From assembly GCA_021769035.1 (NCBI GenBank), contig JAETTP010000012.1:1-53908 (forward strand): DNA of 53,908 nucleotides. Direction: 5' to 3'. Positions 31,220 to 39,521 of this stretch are shown one piece after another. Numbering within the stretch: the first letter of the stretch is position 1; each line of letters begins with the position of its first letter. The position numbers and the translations under genes were made by a program. The notes under the pieces were generated by a model. It saw nothing but the letters and a program-made list of their open reading frames with translations, was not told the DNA's origin and did not search any database. This stretch comes from Bacillota bacterium (GTDB lineage: Bacteria > Bacillota > Dehalobacteriia > UBA4068 > UBA4997).

Positions 31220-32294
31220 TCAGCACCGCCTCGGCCACCGCCGCGCCCATTGCGGCGCAGCCTAGCCGGGTCATGCCATCGCTCATAATATCCCCGGTGC
31301 GCAGGCCTTTGTCCAGCACCGCATTCACCGCCGCTTCAATGGCCTCGCTTTCCGCGTCCATATCAAAGGAATATTTTAACATCATCGCCGCCGCCAAAAT
31401 GGTGCCAATCGGGTTGGCAATGTCCTGCCCGGCAATGTCCGGGGCGGAGCCGTGAATCGGCTCGTACATACCCACCGTGCCCTCGCCCAGACTGGAGGAT
31501 GGAATCATGCCAATGGAACCGGTAATCATGCTGGCCTCGTCGGAGAGTATGTCGCCAAACATATTTTCCGTTACGATAACGTCAAACTGAGAGGGATCTT
31601 TCACCAGCTGCATAGCCGTGTTGTCCACCAGCATATAATCGTAAGCCACCTCAGGGTACTGTTTGGCAATCTCATAGCCGATCTCCCGCCAAAGCTTGGA
31701 GGTGTCCAGCACGTTGGCCTTGTCAATCATTGTCACCTTGCGGCGGCGCTTCATAGCCATATTAAAGGCAATATGCAGCATGCGCTCAATCTCGTGCGTG
31801 CTGTAGCTCATCACATCGGTGGCTTTCTTCTCACCGTTCGGCAGGGTTTCGGTGGTGTGGTCGCCGAAGTACACGCCGCCAATCAGCTCCCGCACAATCA
31901 CCAAATCAATGCCGCGGGCCACAATCTCCGGCTTCAAGGGCGAGGCAAAATCCAGCTGCGGGAACAGCCGGGCCGGCCGCACGTTGGAATACAACCCCAT
32001 CGCCGCGCGCAGGCCCAGCAGGCCGCGCTCCGGCCGCACATCACCCGGCAGCTTGTCCCACTTGTAGCCGCCGATAGCGCCCAGCAGCACGCTATCGCTG
32101 GCTTTGCAGGCCGCAATGGCCTCCTCCGTCAGCGGCACCCCGTGCTTGTCAATGGAGCAGCCGCCCATATCAACGTCAACATAGTTAAATTTATGGCCAA
32201 ATTTGCCCGCCACAGCCTCCAGCACCTGCAAGGAGGCGTTCACAATCTCCGGGCCAATGCCGTCGCCGCGGATAACCGCAATAGTTTTTTCCAT
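31212..32294 (-). CDS. leuB: 3-isopropylmalate dehydrogenase
   Basis: The 360-residue NAD-dependent enzyme oxidatively decarboxylates 3-isopropylmalate. Seen are AVIRGDGIGPEIVNASLQVL, LLGAIGGYKWD, GLLGLRAAMGLYSNVRPARL with substrate arginines, RELIGGVYFGDH, VDNTAMQLVKDPSQFDVIVT and EPIHGSAPDIAGQDIANPIG. Length is typical. AGGAGAG precedes the start. It is fourth in the operon leuA-leuC-leuD-leuB. Confidence 0.97.
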   Translation of the reverse strand: MEKTIAVIRGDGIGPEIVNASLQVLEAVAGKFGHKFNYVDVDMGGCSIDKHGVPLTEEAIAACKASDSVLLGAIGGYKWDKLPGDVRPERGLLGLRAAMGLYSNVRPARLFPQLDFASPLKPEIVARGIDLVIVRELIGGVYFGDHTTETLPNGEKKATDVMSYSTHEIERMLHIAFNMAMKRRRKVTMIDKANVLDTSKLWREIGYEIAKQYPEVAYDYMLVDNTAMQLVKDPSQFDVIVTENMFGDILSDEASMITGSIGMIPSSSLGEGTVGMYEPIHGSAPDIAGQDIANPIGTILAAAMMLKYSFDMDAESEAIEAAVNAVLDKGLRTGDIMSDGMTRLGCAAMGAAVAEAVLNG

Positions 32295-32324
32295 TTTGCT
32301 ATCTCTCCTATTTTTTAAGCAAAT

Positions 32325-32801
32325 TTATTTAATTGAATTCAGCAGGCCGCCCTTAGCGATAATATTTTGAATAAACTCCGGGAACGGCTCCGTGCTGTAA
32401 GTTTCATTTTTAGTCAGGTTATGGATCTCGCCAGCGTCAAAGTTGATTTCCAGCTCGTCGCCGGCGGCAATTTTGTCCGCCTCGGCACATTCCAAAATCG
32501 GCAGCCCCACGTTAATAGAGTTGCGATAAAAAATGCGGGCAAAGCTTTTGGCAATCACGCAGGCAATGCCGCTGGCCTTAATCGCAATCGGCGCGTGCTC
32601 GCGGGAGGAGCCGCAACCGAAGTTGAAGCCGCCCACCATAATATCCCCAGCCTGCACCCGCTGCACAAAGCTTTTGTCAATATCCTCCATACAATGCGCC
32701 GCCAGCTCCTGGTGGTTGGCCGTGTTCAGATAACGGGCTGGAATAATCACGTCCGTATCAATGTTATCGCCATATTTATGCACAAAACCCTTGCTAATCA
32801 T
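32325..32801 (-). CDS. leuD: 3-isopropylmalate dehydratase small subunit
   Basis: The 158-residue subunit pairs with LeuC for isomerising 2- to 3-isopropylmalate. [13 protein letters not shown] near the N terminus and [19 protein letters not shown] are the swivel-domain landmarks. The short length fits the clostridial/archaeal type. It starts immediately after the leuC stop, with GGAGGTGG in the end of leuC, so translation is coupled. Confidence 0.96.
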   Translation of the reverse strand: MISKGFVHKYGDNIDTDVIIPARYLNTANHQELAAHCMEDIDKSFVQRVQAGDIMVGGFNFGCGSSREHAPIAIKASGIACVIAKSFARIFYRNSINVGLPILECAEADKIAAGDELEINFDAGEIHNLTKNETYSTEPFPEFIQNIIAKGGLLNSIK

Positions 32802-34073
32802 TTACTCCACCTCCTCTGGAATCTCCGGCACGGAAATGCGGCCGGTCAGCGCGCTGGCCGCCGCCACGGCCGGGCTGGCCAAATAGACCTCGGAGCCGGT
32901 GTGGCCCATGCGGCCCACAAAATTGCGATTGGTGGTGGCCAAACAACGCTCGCCGTCGGCCAAAATGCCCATATATCCGCCCAGGCAGGGGCCGCAGGTG
33001 GGCGTGGAAACGGCGCAGCCCGCGTCGATAAAGGTTTCCAGATAGCCCAGCTGCAAGCACTGCTTGTAAACCTGTTGGGTGGCCGGAATGATAATCACGC
33101 GCAGCCCCGGCGCCACCTTTTTGCCCTTGAGGATTTGCGCCGCCTGCGCCATATCCTGCAAGCGGCCATTGGTGCAGGAGCCGATAACCACCTGGTCAAT
33201 CGGCAGCTCGCCCAGCTCCGCCACCGTTTTGGTGTTTTCCGGCAGGTGCGGCAGGGCCACGGTGGGCTGCACCGCCGCCAAATCAATCTCAAACACCTGC
33301 GCATATTCCGCATCGTCGTCCGCCCGATAAACGGTGGGCGCTTTCTTTTCGCGCTCTTTCAGGTAAGCCAGAGTAACCTCGTCCACCTCAAAAATGCCGT
33401 TCTTTGCGCCGGCCTCAATCGCCATATTCGCCATACACAGCCGGTCGTCCATTGAAAGCTGGGCCAGGCCGTCGCCCGTGAACTCCATCGACTGATAAAG
33501 CGCGCCGTCCACGCCAATCAGGCCGATAATATGCAAAATGATGTCCTTGCCGCTGACCCAGGGGTTCTTTTTACCGGTCAGCACAAACTTAATCGCCTCC
33601 GGCACCTTGAACCAGGCCTTACCACGGGCCATACCGGCTGCCAAATCGGTGCTGCCCACGCCGGTGGAAAAAGCGCCCAGCGCGCCGTAGGTGCAGGTGT
33701 GGGAGTCCGCCCCAATCACCAGCTCGCCGGCCGTCACCAGGCCCTGCTCCGGCAGCAGAGCATGCTCCACGCCCATACAGCCCACATCATAGTAATGCGT
33801 GATACTGTGCTTGGCGGCAAACTGACGGCACTGCTTGCACTGCTCCGCCGCCTTGATGTCCTTGTTTGGCGCAAAATGGTCCATCACCAGGGCGATTTTG
33901 TCACGGTCAAAAACCGCGTCGAAGCCGGCCTTTTCAAACTCGTTGATGGCCACCGGCGTGGTGATATCATTGCCCAGGCACAAATCCAAATCTGCCATAA
34001 TCAGCTGGCCGGACTTAACGCTCTCCACGCCGGCGTGCGCGGCTAGAATTTTTTGGCTCATAGTCATTCCCAT
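32802..34073 (-). CDS. leuC: 3-isopropylmalate dehydratase large subunit
   Basis: The 423-residue aconitase-fold subunit has the cluster cysteines in VIGSCTNGR and the [12 protein letters not shown] pair. [23 protein letters not shown] is also diagnostic. Length fits the LeuC2 (clostridial/archaeal) type. The ATG at 34073 has AGGAGG 8 bases upstream. Between it and leuA lies a 122-bp palindromic element. Confidence 0.97.
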   Translation of the reverse strand: MGMTMSQKILAAHAGVESVKSGQLIMADLDLCLGNDITTPVAINEFEKAGFDAVFDRDKIALVMDHFAPNKDIKAAEQCKQCRQFAAKHSITHYYDVGCMGVEHALLPEQGLVTAGELVIGADSHTCTYGALGAFSTGVGSTDLAAGMARGKAWFKVPEAIKFVLTGKKNPWVSGKDIILHIIGLIGVDGALYQSMEFTGDGLAQLSMDDRLCMANMAIEAGAKNGIFEVDEVTLAYLKEREKKAPTVYRADDDAEYAQVFEIDLAAVQPTVALPHLPENTKTVAELGELPIDQVVIGSCTNGRLQDMAQAAQILKGKKVAPGLRVIIIPATQQVYKQCLQLGYLETFIDAGCAVSTPTCGPCLGGYMGILADGERCLATTNRNFVGRMGHTGSEVYLASPAVAAASALTGRISVPEIPEEVE

Positions 34074-34089
34074 TATCTTTCCTCCTGTC

Positions 34090-34211
34090 GGATTGTCGCT
34101 AAACGCCCATCTTTGGCCTCTTCGCTACGTTCAAATCGTCAACGTACTATAAAGTACGCCTTCTCTTCTCGCTTGCGAAATCAACCAAATCTGAACATTT
34201 ATCAACAATCC
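34090..34211 (-). repeat. 122-bp imperfect palindrome between leuA and leuC
   Basis: Ends GGATTGT (34090-34096) and ACAATCC (34205-34211), and the core CGTACT-ATAA-AGTACG (34143-34158), share the exact centre 34150.5. The arms agree through most of the first 36 positions (TAAA, TTTGG and TTCGC blocks). Many differences are C/T, i.e. G-U pairs on the minus-strand RNA, the strand of the leu mRNA. It is probably a hairpin-forming mobile or dispersed element acting as an mRNA structure. Confidence 0.7.
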
Positions 34212-34220
34212 TCTGTTTTA

Positions 34221-35900
34221 TTAAATTCCTTTACTCTGCCAAACTTCGTATAACTTGTTGGCCGCGCTCAGCAGCGCGTTCAAGGAAGCGTCGATAATAT
34301 CGTTATCAATGCCCGCGCCCCAGCAAACGTTATCCTGCCGATCCTCCAGGCCCACGTAGGCAATCGCCTGCGAGGTTGAGCCGGCCGTCAGGGAGTGCTC
34401 CTCGTAGGTCACCACGTGCAGCTTGCGGTCCAGCAGTTGCTCCAAAGCCTTGGTGACGGCGTTTAAGCGGCCGTTGCCGGTGGTTTGCAGCCGGGTCAGC
34501 TTGCCGTGCAGCTTCAGCTCCACATCGGCATACATAATCGCCTTGTCGCTGAAAGAATATTTACCATAGGAAATGGGGTGCTCGATATTAACATACTGCG
34601 ACAGGAAAATATCCCGGATTTCCTCGTGGGAAAGCTCCTTGTGCAAATGGTCGGAAACGCTCTTAACCGCGTAGCCGAAATCCTCGCGCATTTTCTGCGG
34701 CATATTGAAGCCGTATTTGGTCTGCATCAGATAGCCAATGCCGCCCTTGCCGCTCTGGCTGTTGATTCGGATAACGTCCGATTCGTATTCGCGGCCCACA
34801 TCATGCGGGTCAATCGGCAGATAGGGTACGCTCCAGCCGTGCAGGTGCTTCTCCTCGTGCCATTTCATACCCTTGGCGATAGCGTCCTGGTGAGAGCCGG
34901 AGAAAGCCGCAAACACCAGCCGGCCGCTGTAGGGCTGGCGTTCATAAACATGCATGCGCGTCACCTTTTCGTACACCTTAGTAATCTCAGTGATGTCGCT
35001 GAAATCCAGCTGGGGGTCAACCCCGTGGCAGAACATATTCATCGCCAAGGTAACAATATCCACATTGCCGGTGCGCTCGCCGTTGCCGAAAAGCGTGCCC
35101 TCAATACGGTCGGCCCCGGCCAGCATACCCAGCTCCGCGTCGGCCACGCCGCAGCCGCGGTCATTGTGCGGGTGCAAGGAGAGCAGCACATTCTCCCGAT
35201 ATTTCAGGTTATCGTTCATATATTCAATCTGGCTGGCGTAAACGTGCGGCAGGCTCATCTCCACCGTGGCCGGCAGATTGATAATCACCGGCCAGTCCGC
35301 CCGTGGCTGCCAAACGTCCAGCACGGCGTTGCAAATCTCCAGGGCAAACTCCATCTCCGTACCGGTGAAGCTCTCCGGCGAGTACTCAAAGCGAATATTG
35401 CCCGGCATATCCTTGAGGTATTCGTTCATCAGCTTGGCGCCCTCCACGGCAATTTCCACAATGCCGGGCTTTTCCATCTGGAAAACCTGCTCGCGCTGGG
35501 CCAGGGAAGTAGAATTATACAAATGCACAATAGCGTTTTTCGCGCCGCGCACCGCCTCAAAGGTTTTGGCAATGATATGCTCCCGGCTTTGGGTCAGCAC
35601 CTGCAAGGTCACGTCGTCCGGCACCAAATCCTGCTCAATCAGGGTGCGCAAAAATTCATATTCGGTTTCCGAGGCAGCCGGAAAGCCCACCTCAATCTCC
35701 TTAAAGCCAACCCGCACCAAATGCTTAAAAAATTCCAGTTTCTCGTCCAGGCTCATCGGCACAATCAGGCTTTGGTTGCCGTCCCGCAGGTCCACGCTGC
35801 ACCAAATCGGCGCGTGGTCTATGTATTCCTTGTGCGCCCATTTCAGGTCATTCACCGGCGGCATAAAATAGCCGCGCTGATAGCGGTCAAAATTCTTCAA
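34221..35900 (-). CDS. leuA: 2-isopropylmalate synthase (long, LeuA type 2)
   Basis: The ~559-residue enzyme condenses 2-oxoisovalerate and acetyl-CoA. It shows PIWCSVDLRDGNQSL with the metal aspartate, EIEVGFPAASETEYEF, LSLHPHNDRGCGVADAELG with the metal histidines, and GNGERTGNVDIVTLAMN. The C-terminal LeuA dimer domain (about 430-559) carries the leucine feedback site. It is the form seen in Actinobacteria and some Clostridia rather than the Bacillus type. A TTG at 35909 touches TAGGAG without spacing; the TTG at 35900 has about 9 bases and is preferred. It is the first gene of the leu operon. Confidence 0.96.
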   Translation of the reverse strand: MKNFDRYQRGYFMPPVNDLKWAHKEYIDHAPIWCSVDLRDGNQSLIVPMSLDEKLEFFKHLVRVGFKEIEVGFPAASETEYEFLRTLIEQDLVPDDVTLQVLTQSREHIIAKTFEAVRGAKNAIVHLYNSTSLAQREQVFQMEKPGIVEIAVEGAKLMNEYLKDMPGNIRFEYSPESFTGTEMEFALEICNAVLDVWQPRADWPVIINLPATVEMSLPHVYASQIEYMNDNLKYRENVLLSLHPHNDRGCGVADAELGMLAGADRIEGTLFGNGERTGNVDIVTLAMNMFCHGVDPQLDFSDITEITKVYEKVTRMHVYERQPYSGRLVFAAFSGSHQDAIAKGMKWHEEKHLHGWSVPYLPIDPHDVGREYESDVIRINSQSGKGGIGYLMQTKYGFNMPQKMREDFGYAVKSVSDHLHKELSHEEIRDIFLSQYVNIEHPISYGKYSFSDKAIMYADVELKLHGKLTRLQTTGNGRLNAVTKALEQLLDRKLHVVTYEEHSLTAGSTSQAIAYVGLEDRQDNVCWGAGIDNDIIDASLNALLSAANKLYEVWQSKGI

Positions 35901-35964
35901 TACTATCAACTCCTATTCTATATGTAAAATTTATTATTTTGTTCTGAAAAAACGTTATTAGCTT

Positions 35965-35994
35965 ATTATAGTCTTAACAAACCTGGTTTGTCAA
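35965..35994 (-). promoter_or_regulatory. leu operon promoter
   Basis: On the minus strand TTGACA (35989-35994), 18-bp spacer, TATAAT (35965-35970). No T-box or leader peptide with leucine codons is seen between it and leuA. Confidence 0.8.
35977..35991. promoter_or_regulatory. Palindromic operator in leu promoter spacer
   Basis: ACAAACC-T-GGTTTGT is a perfect 15-bp palindrome lying between and partly over the -35 box, ideally placed for repression. The regulator is not in the window as far as can be seen. Confidence 0.65.
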
Positions 35995-36045
35995 CAGCTG
36001 GGCTGCATAAAATTGCAAAACCGAATAATATTTACTACAGCTTTA

Positions 36046-36453
36046 TTAACATTTTGTATCTAAAAAAACGGCTGGCGTCACAATCTGTGATTTATTCAAA
36101 CCTGCCTCCAGAAAATCCCTATCCCCAGTCAGCAAAATATCTGCCCTTGCCCAAATTGCCGCCCGCAAAATAGGCCGATCACTTACATCCCTTATCTGGC
36201 TTTCCTCTTGAGCTTTAAGCTCCGGCACCGGAATTAATTCCAGCGTCAAAAGCGCCATTGACAAAAATTTATCCAACACCGCCAGCTTGGCAGGAAATTT
36301 TTTATTGAAAATACGCTTCATTTCATCAACATTTTGTTCACATATCAAGCCTTTGTTGGGATATGAAGATGCCTTTTTATAGGCCTGAAAAGGAACGCCA
36401 TCGGCATTTAAGGCCGCTGAAATAAGGACATTAGTGTCAATTAAAACCCTCAT
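36046..36453 (-). CDS. PIN-domain toxin (putative ribonuclease)
   Basis: The 135-residue PIN protein has MRVLIDTNVLISAALNADGV with the first acidic residue, an acidic residue in NVDEMKRIF, and RDVSDRPILRAAIWARADIL with the later aspartates; LLTGDRDFLEAG follows. It is of the group that has a conserved TN(V)L start. Its ATG overlaps the antitoxin stop by 4 bases. PIN toxins cleave tRNA or other RNA. The gene pair is on the minus strand, just upstream of the leu promoter, and reads toward it. Confidence 0.9.
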   Translation of the reverse strand: MRVLIDTNVLISAALNADGVPFQAYKKASSYPNKGLICEQNVDEMKRIFNKKFPAKLAVLDKFLSMALLTLELIPVPELKAQEESQIRDVSDRPILRAAIWARADILLTGDRDFLEAGLNKSQIVTPAVFLDTKC

Positions 36454-36725
36454 TTTGAAGTTTCCTCAGCGCGCATTTCCTCTATCATAGCTATAATATC
36501 ATCTTCAGATTCCAGGCCGCTGCGTTTAGCTTCTCCCTGCATTTCCTTTTGAAGCATCTGCATTGCATAAACTGCTGAATTAACCAGCCTAACATCTGCG
36601 CCATCAACAATGAAAGAGACTCGATCCCCGTTTTCAACCCCCAAAACCTTGCGAACATCTTTAGGAATAGTAATTTGTCCCTTGGCCATCACTTTGGCAT
36701 TGTCAACGAAAACATTAGCAAACAT
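36450..36725 (-). CDS. AbrB/SpoVT-type swapped-hairpin antitoxin
   Basis: The 91-residue protein contains the AbrB/MazE DNA-binding hairpin (KVMAKGQITIPKDVRKVLGV, then GDRVSFIVDGADV) and a helical C terminus that should bind the PIN toxin. GGGAGG precedes the start by 7 bases. A 34-bp palindrome upstream is the likely autoregulatory operator. Confidence 0.9.
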   Translation of the reverse strand: MFANVFVDNAKVMAKGQITIPKDVRKVLGVENGDRVSFIVDGADVRLVNSAVYAMQMLQKEMQGEAKRSGLESEDDIIAMIEEMRAEETSK

Positions 36726-36747
36726 TTTGTAACCTCCCTTAAAAAGT

Positions 36748-36781
36748 ATAATAAAAATAGGGAATTCCCTACTTTTATTAT
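36748..36781. promoter_or_regulatory. 34-bp palindromic operator of abrB-PIN operon
   Basis: The core TAGGGAATTCCCTA is perfect. The arms continue outward as ATAATAAAA / TTTTATTAT with one mismatch pair. The palindrome is centred between 36764 and 36765, about 40 bases before the antitoxin start. Confidence 0.75.
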
Positions 36782-36822
36782 ATACCTTCTGCTTAAAGAA
36801 AACAATAGGCTATCTTTTAATT

Positions 36823-37296
36823 TTAATCCTCCTCTGCCAAACTGATTGTGATAGCCGCAAAGGCCGCCTCCACCGCCTCCCGCTCAGCCACGGAGCCGAT
36901 AATCACCACCGTTTGAGAGCCGGCCACCTGCACAAAATAATCGTATTCCGTTACCTGCGTTTCCGGGTTGGTTACGGTATAGAAAAAGTAAGCGTTGCCG
37001 TCCTTGCTGTCCTCGGCCAAGATGGCGGCATTCGGGTCGGCCTCCGCCAGCTGCCGATAGGTTTCATAGGCCTCCGGCAGGCCAAACGTGCCGTTCAGCA
37101 CCACCTCATCGCCCTTGCTTATCGCAAACGGCACCTCCATAGTCAAATCATAGCCGGCCTTAACGTCCACTGTCACCTTAATCTTATCGCCGGTTTCCAC
37201 ATTAAAGGTGGCCGACTTGCTGGCGTGGGTGGAACAAGCCGCCAAAGCAGCCAAGGCAAACAGCAAGGCAGCAAATAGTATTATCCGTTTTTTCAT
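36823..37296 (-). CDS. Small lipoprotein of unknown function
   Basis: The 157-residue protein has a lipoprotein signal (MKKRIILFAALLFALAALAAC, cysteine 21) and a mature beta-rich domain with TFNVETGDKIKVTVDVKAGY and an end that resembles the stress-sensor-like lipoprotein type (FVQVAGSQTVVIIGSVAERE). GGAGG lies about 10 bases before the ATG. It is monocistronic with its own promoter. No function can be assigned. Confidence 0.82.
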   Translation of the reverse strand: MKKRIILFAALLFALAALAACSTHASKSATFNVETGDKIKVTVDVKAGYDLTMEVPFAISKGDEVVLNGTFGLPEAYETYRQLAEADPNAAILAEDSKDGNAYFFYTVTNPETQVTEYDYFVQVAGSQTVVIIGSVAEREAVEAAFAAITISLAEED

Positions 37297-37320
37297 ATCA
37301 AAGGCCTCCTCGTATTTTTA

Positions 37321-37349
37321 ATTATAACACAATGATATACAAATCGCAA
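37321..37349 (-). promoter_or_regulatory. Promoter of lipoprotein gene
   Basis: On the minus strand TTGCGA (37344-37349), 17 bp, TATAAT (37321-37326). Confidence 0.7.
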
Positions 37350-37498
37350 GCAGCCCAGGCGCCTGCCTTAACAGATAAATACAGCTGAAATCACCCCAAA
37401 CTTGCAGTTTTTCGGCCCGTATGATTTTCCTTTATCGGCAATAGCTGGCAAAAGGCCGGCTTATCGCTAAATCCGACCAGGACTGTTTCTTTTTACCA

Positions 37499-37527
37499 TT
37501 GCCAAAGGCCCCGCCCCTGCGTTATAC
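37499..37527 (+). promoter_or_regulatory. Promoter of CAP-domain gene
   Basis: TTGCCA (37499-37504), 17 bp, TTATAC (37522-37527). Confidence 0.55.
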
Positions 37528-37618
37528 TGAGTTCAGTCAATGGCCCAACGCCCCAAACCGAAAGGCTGTTGACTGAAAACTGAAAACAAAACTTAAAAAC
37601 GCAAAGGAGTGATAGTTT

Positions 37619-38362
37619 ATGAAAAAACTATTGAGTATCACATTGACAATCGCCGTATTCTGTATGCTGGGCAGCAGCGCCCTGGCCTACGACTGGAAGC
37701 CGAACTGTCAGCAGCCTCAAGACGAGCTTTGGCAGTACATACAAAGCAGCGACAGCTTCTGGAACGATATTATGCAGCAGGTGGGCCTCAGCAAACCGGA
37801 AAGCAACAAACCAAGTAACCGGCCCAGTTGCAAACCAACAGAAACTCCCGACAGCAAGCCGGTAAATCCGTCTACCCCAGGTCAGCAGCCCGACGTTACC
37901 CCGGAGCCCACGCCGGAACCGACGCCAACTCCCAATCCGGGCGATAATGACAACAAACCAGGCAGCCAGCCGGAACAGGACGCCAACAGCAGCTACGTCA
38001 ACCAGGTTTTGCAGTTGGTAAACAAGGAACGCGCCGCCCGCGGCTTGCAGCCCTTGACCCTGGACGCCAAAGCCTCGGCCGCGGCCCAAGTGCGGGCGGC
38101 AGAATGTGCCCGCAGCTTTTCCCACACCCGGCCGGACGGCCGCAGCTGCTTCACCGCACTGAAAGAGGCCGGCGTCAGCTATCGCCGGGCCGGTGAAAAC
38201 ATCGCCTACGGCCAGCGCACGCCCAACTCCGTGATGACTGATTGGATGAACTCCTCCGGCCACCGGGCCAACATTTTGAACAGCAACTACACCAGCATTG
38301 GCATCGGCTACACGGTTATTAACGGCACGCCGTACTGGGCTCAGTTCTTCGTGCAAAAATAA
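37619..38362 (+). CDS. Secreted CAP/SCP-domain protein (YkwD type)
   Basis: The 247-residue exported protein has signal peptide MKKLLSITLTIAVFCMLGSS, followed by a Lys/Pro/Thr-rich linker (~60-120, with PEPTPEPTPTPNPG) and a CAP domain (~122-247). CAP landmarks are LVNKERAARGLQPLT, the histidine in SFSHTRPDG, the glutamate in GENIAYG, and the histidine in SSGHRANILN. Bacterial CAP proteins of this type occur on spores and cell surfaces; their activity is unsettled. AAAGGAGTG precedes the start. Confidence 0.93.
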   Translation: MKKLLSITLTIAVFCMLGSSALAYDWKPNCQQPQDELWQYIQSSDSFWNDIMQQVGLSKPESNKPSNRPSCKPTETPDSKPVNPSTPGQQPDVTPEPTPEPTPTPNPGDNDNKPGSQPEQDANSSYVNQVLQLVNKERAARGLQPLTLDAKASAAAQVRAAECARSFSHTRPDGRSCFTALKEAGVSYRRAGENIAYGQRTPNSVMTDWMNSSGHRANILNSNYTSIGIGYTVINGTPYWAQFFVQK

Positions 38363-38421
38363 TTTTCAGCTCAAAATGAAAGTATCTTCCCTGTGAATTC
38401 CTTATATTTTCTTTACAAACG

Positions 38422-38449
38422 GAAAGGCGGCCGGCTGTGGCCGCCTTTC
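38422..38449 (+). terminator. Terminator after CAP gene
   Basis: GAAAGGCGGCC and GGCCGCCTTTC around a 6-base loop. Confidence 0.85.
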
Positions 38450-38551
38450 TGTTGGCTCTTTCGGGCCAAATTTTACGGTTATTGTTCCTTTTTAAGCAAA
38501 GCGAGTATTCTGCGTTATACTGTATGCAAAATTGAAAGCCAATCCTTTTGC

Positions 38552-38580
38552 TTGACTTGTCGGCTTAAATAATGTATAAT
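38552..38580 (+). promoter_or_regulatory. Promoter of polar amino-acid importer operon
   Basis: TTGACT (38552-38557), 17 bp, TATAAT (38575-38580). Confidence 0.8.
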
Positions 38581-38712
38581 AATAAGGTATTTAATTTTTG
38601 GTACAGCACTTGCCAGGTGCAATGCCAAACAAAAGCCTGGCCAAATGCCAAAATGTAATTTATGCACAAAAAACGTATAATTATGGTCTAAAAAAGAAAG
38701 GAGGAGCCGCCG

Positions 38713-39432
38713 TTGATTAAATTGATAAACGTAAACAAGTTCTTTGGCAACGTCCACGTTCTGAAAGACGTCAACCTGGAGGTGGCAGAGGGCGAAAAGT
38801 TGGTGATCATCGGGCCCTCCGGCTCCGGCAAAAGCACCACGGTGCGCTGTATGAATTTTTTGGAGGAGCCAACCTCAGGCGAGGTTTACATAAACGGCAC
38901 GCGGCTGACGCATAAAAACAAGATTGAAATTGCCCGCAACACCACCGCAATGGTTTTTCAGCAATTCAATCTGTATCCGCACAAAACCGTGCTGCAAAAT
39001 CTGACCCTGGCGCCAATCAAATTGCAAAAGGTGCCCAAAGCAGAGGCCGAGGATTTGGCCTACAAATACCTGGATATTGTGGGGCTGCGGGAAAAAGCCA
39101 ATGTCTATCCCTCCACCCTGTCCGGCGGGCAGCAGCAACGTGTGGCCATCGCCCGCGCCTTGTGCTCGCGCGCCAAAATTATTCTCTTCGACGAACCCAC
39201 CAGCGCCCTGGACCCGGAAACCGTCCAAGAAGTGCTAGACGTTATGATTAAGCTTTCCTCGGAGAACATCACCATGGTAGTTGTAACCCACGAAATGGGC
39301 TTTGCCCGCCAGGTGGCCGACCGCGTTATCTTTATGGACGACGGACGGATTTTGGAGGAGGGCTCGCCGGAGCACTTCTTTGTGAACCCCACCGAGGAGC
39401 GCACCAAAGCGTTCCTGAGCAAAATTTTGTAA
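38713..39432 (+). CDS. glnQ: Polar amino-acid ABC transporter ATPase (GlnQ type)
   Basis: The 239-residue ATPase has Walker [22 protein letters not shown]-loop [17 protein letters not shown], signature [17 protein letters not shown], Walker [15 protein letters not shown] and switch VVTHEMGFA. These sequences are typical of the glutamine/glutamate/aspartate class. It begins with TTG, with AAGGAGGAG upstream. It leads an operon with the binding protein and two permeases; such ATPase-first order is common in Clostridia. Confidence 0.94.
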   Translation: MIKLINVNKFFGNVHVLKDVNLEVAEGEKLVIIGPSGSGKSTTVRCMNFLEEPTSGEVYINGTRLTHKNKIEIARNTTAMVFQQFNLYPHKTVLQNLTLAPIKLQKVPKAEAEDLAYKYLDIVGLREKANVYPSTLSGGQQQRVAIARALCSRAKIILFDEPTSALDPETVQEVLDVMIKLSSENITMVVVTHEMGFARQVADRVIFMDDGRILEEGSPEHFFVNPTEERTKAFLSKIL

Positions 39433-39521
39433 GGAAACCGTTTGTTTGCTTGTCCATAATGTTGCAGGCTTAGCATTATACAAGAATATACACTCTATAT
39501 TTAAAAAGGAAGGAAAAAATT

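Larger units (their letters stand above)
37297..37618. other. Divergent intergenic region
   Basis: This region carries the minus-strand lipoprotein promoter on the left and the CAP-protein promoter on the right. After the latter, the 5' leader can form a hairpin from TCAGTCAA (37533-37540) and TTGACTGA (37569-37576). Between 37350 and 37498 I see no gene or recognised element. Confidence 0.55.
38363..38712. other. Intergenic region and long leader of amino-acid importer
   Basis: After the CAP terminator comes the importer promoter (38552-38580) and a ~125-nt 5' leader. The leader has a GCCAGG/CCTGGC hairpin (38612-38617 / 38636-38641) and repeated TGCCAAA motifs. I recognise no riboswitch class. 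Confidence 0.5.

Noticed and set aside
34485-35927. 480-codon open frame on the plus strand
   Set aside because: It lies wholly opposite leuA, is rich in His/Gln/Arg as expected of an antisense frame of GC-rich coding DNA, and has no ribosome site.
35901-36045. T-box or leucine leader peptide before leuA
   Set aside because: No TGGNACC T-box sequence, specifier hairpin or run of leucine codons with an attenuator is seen.
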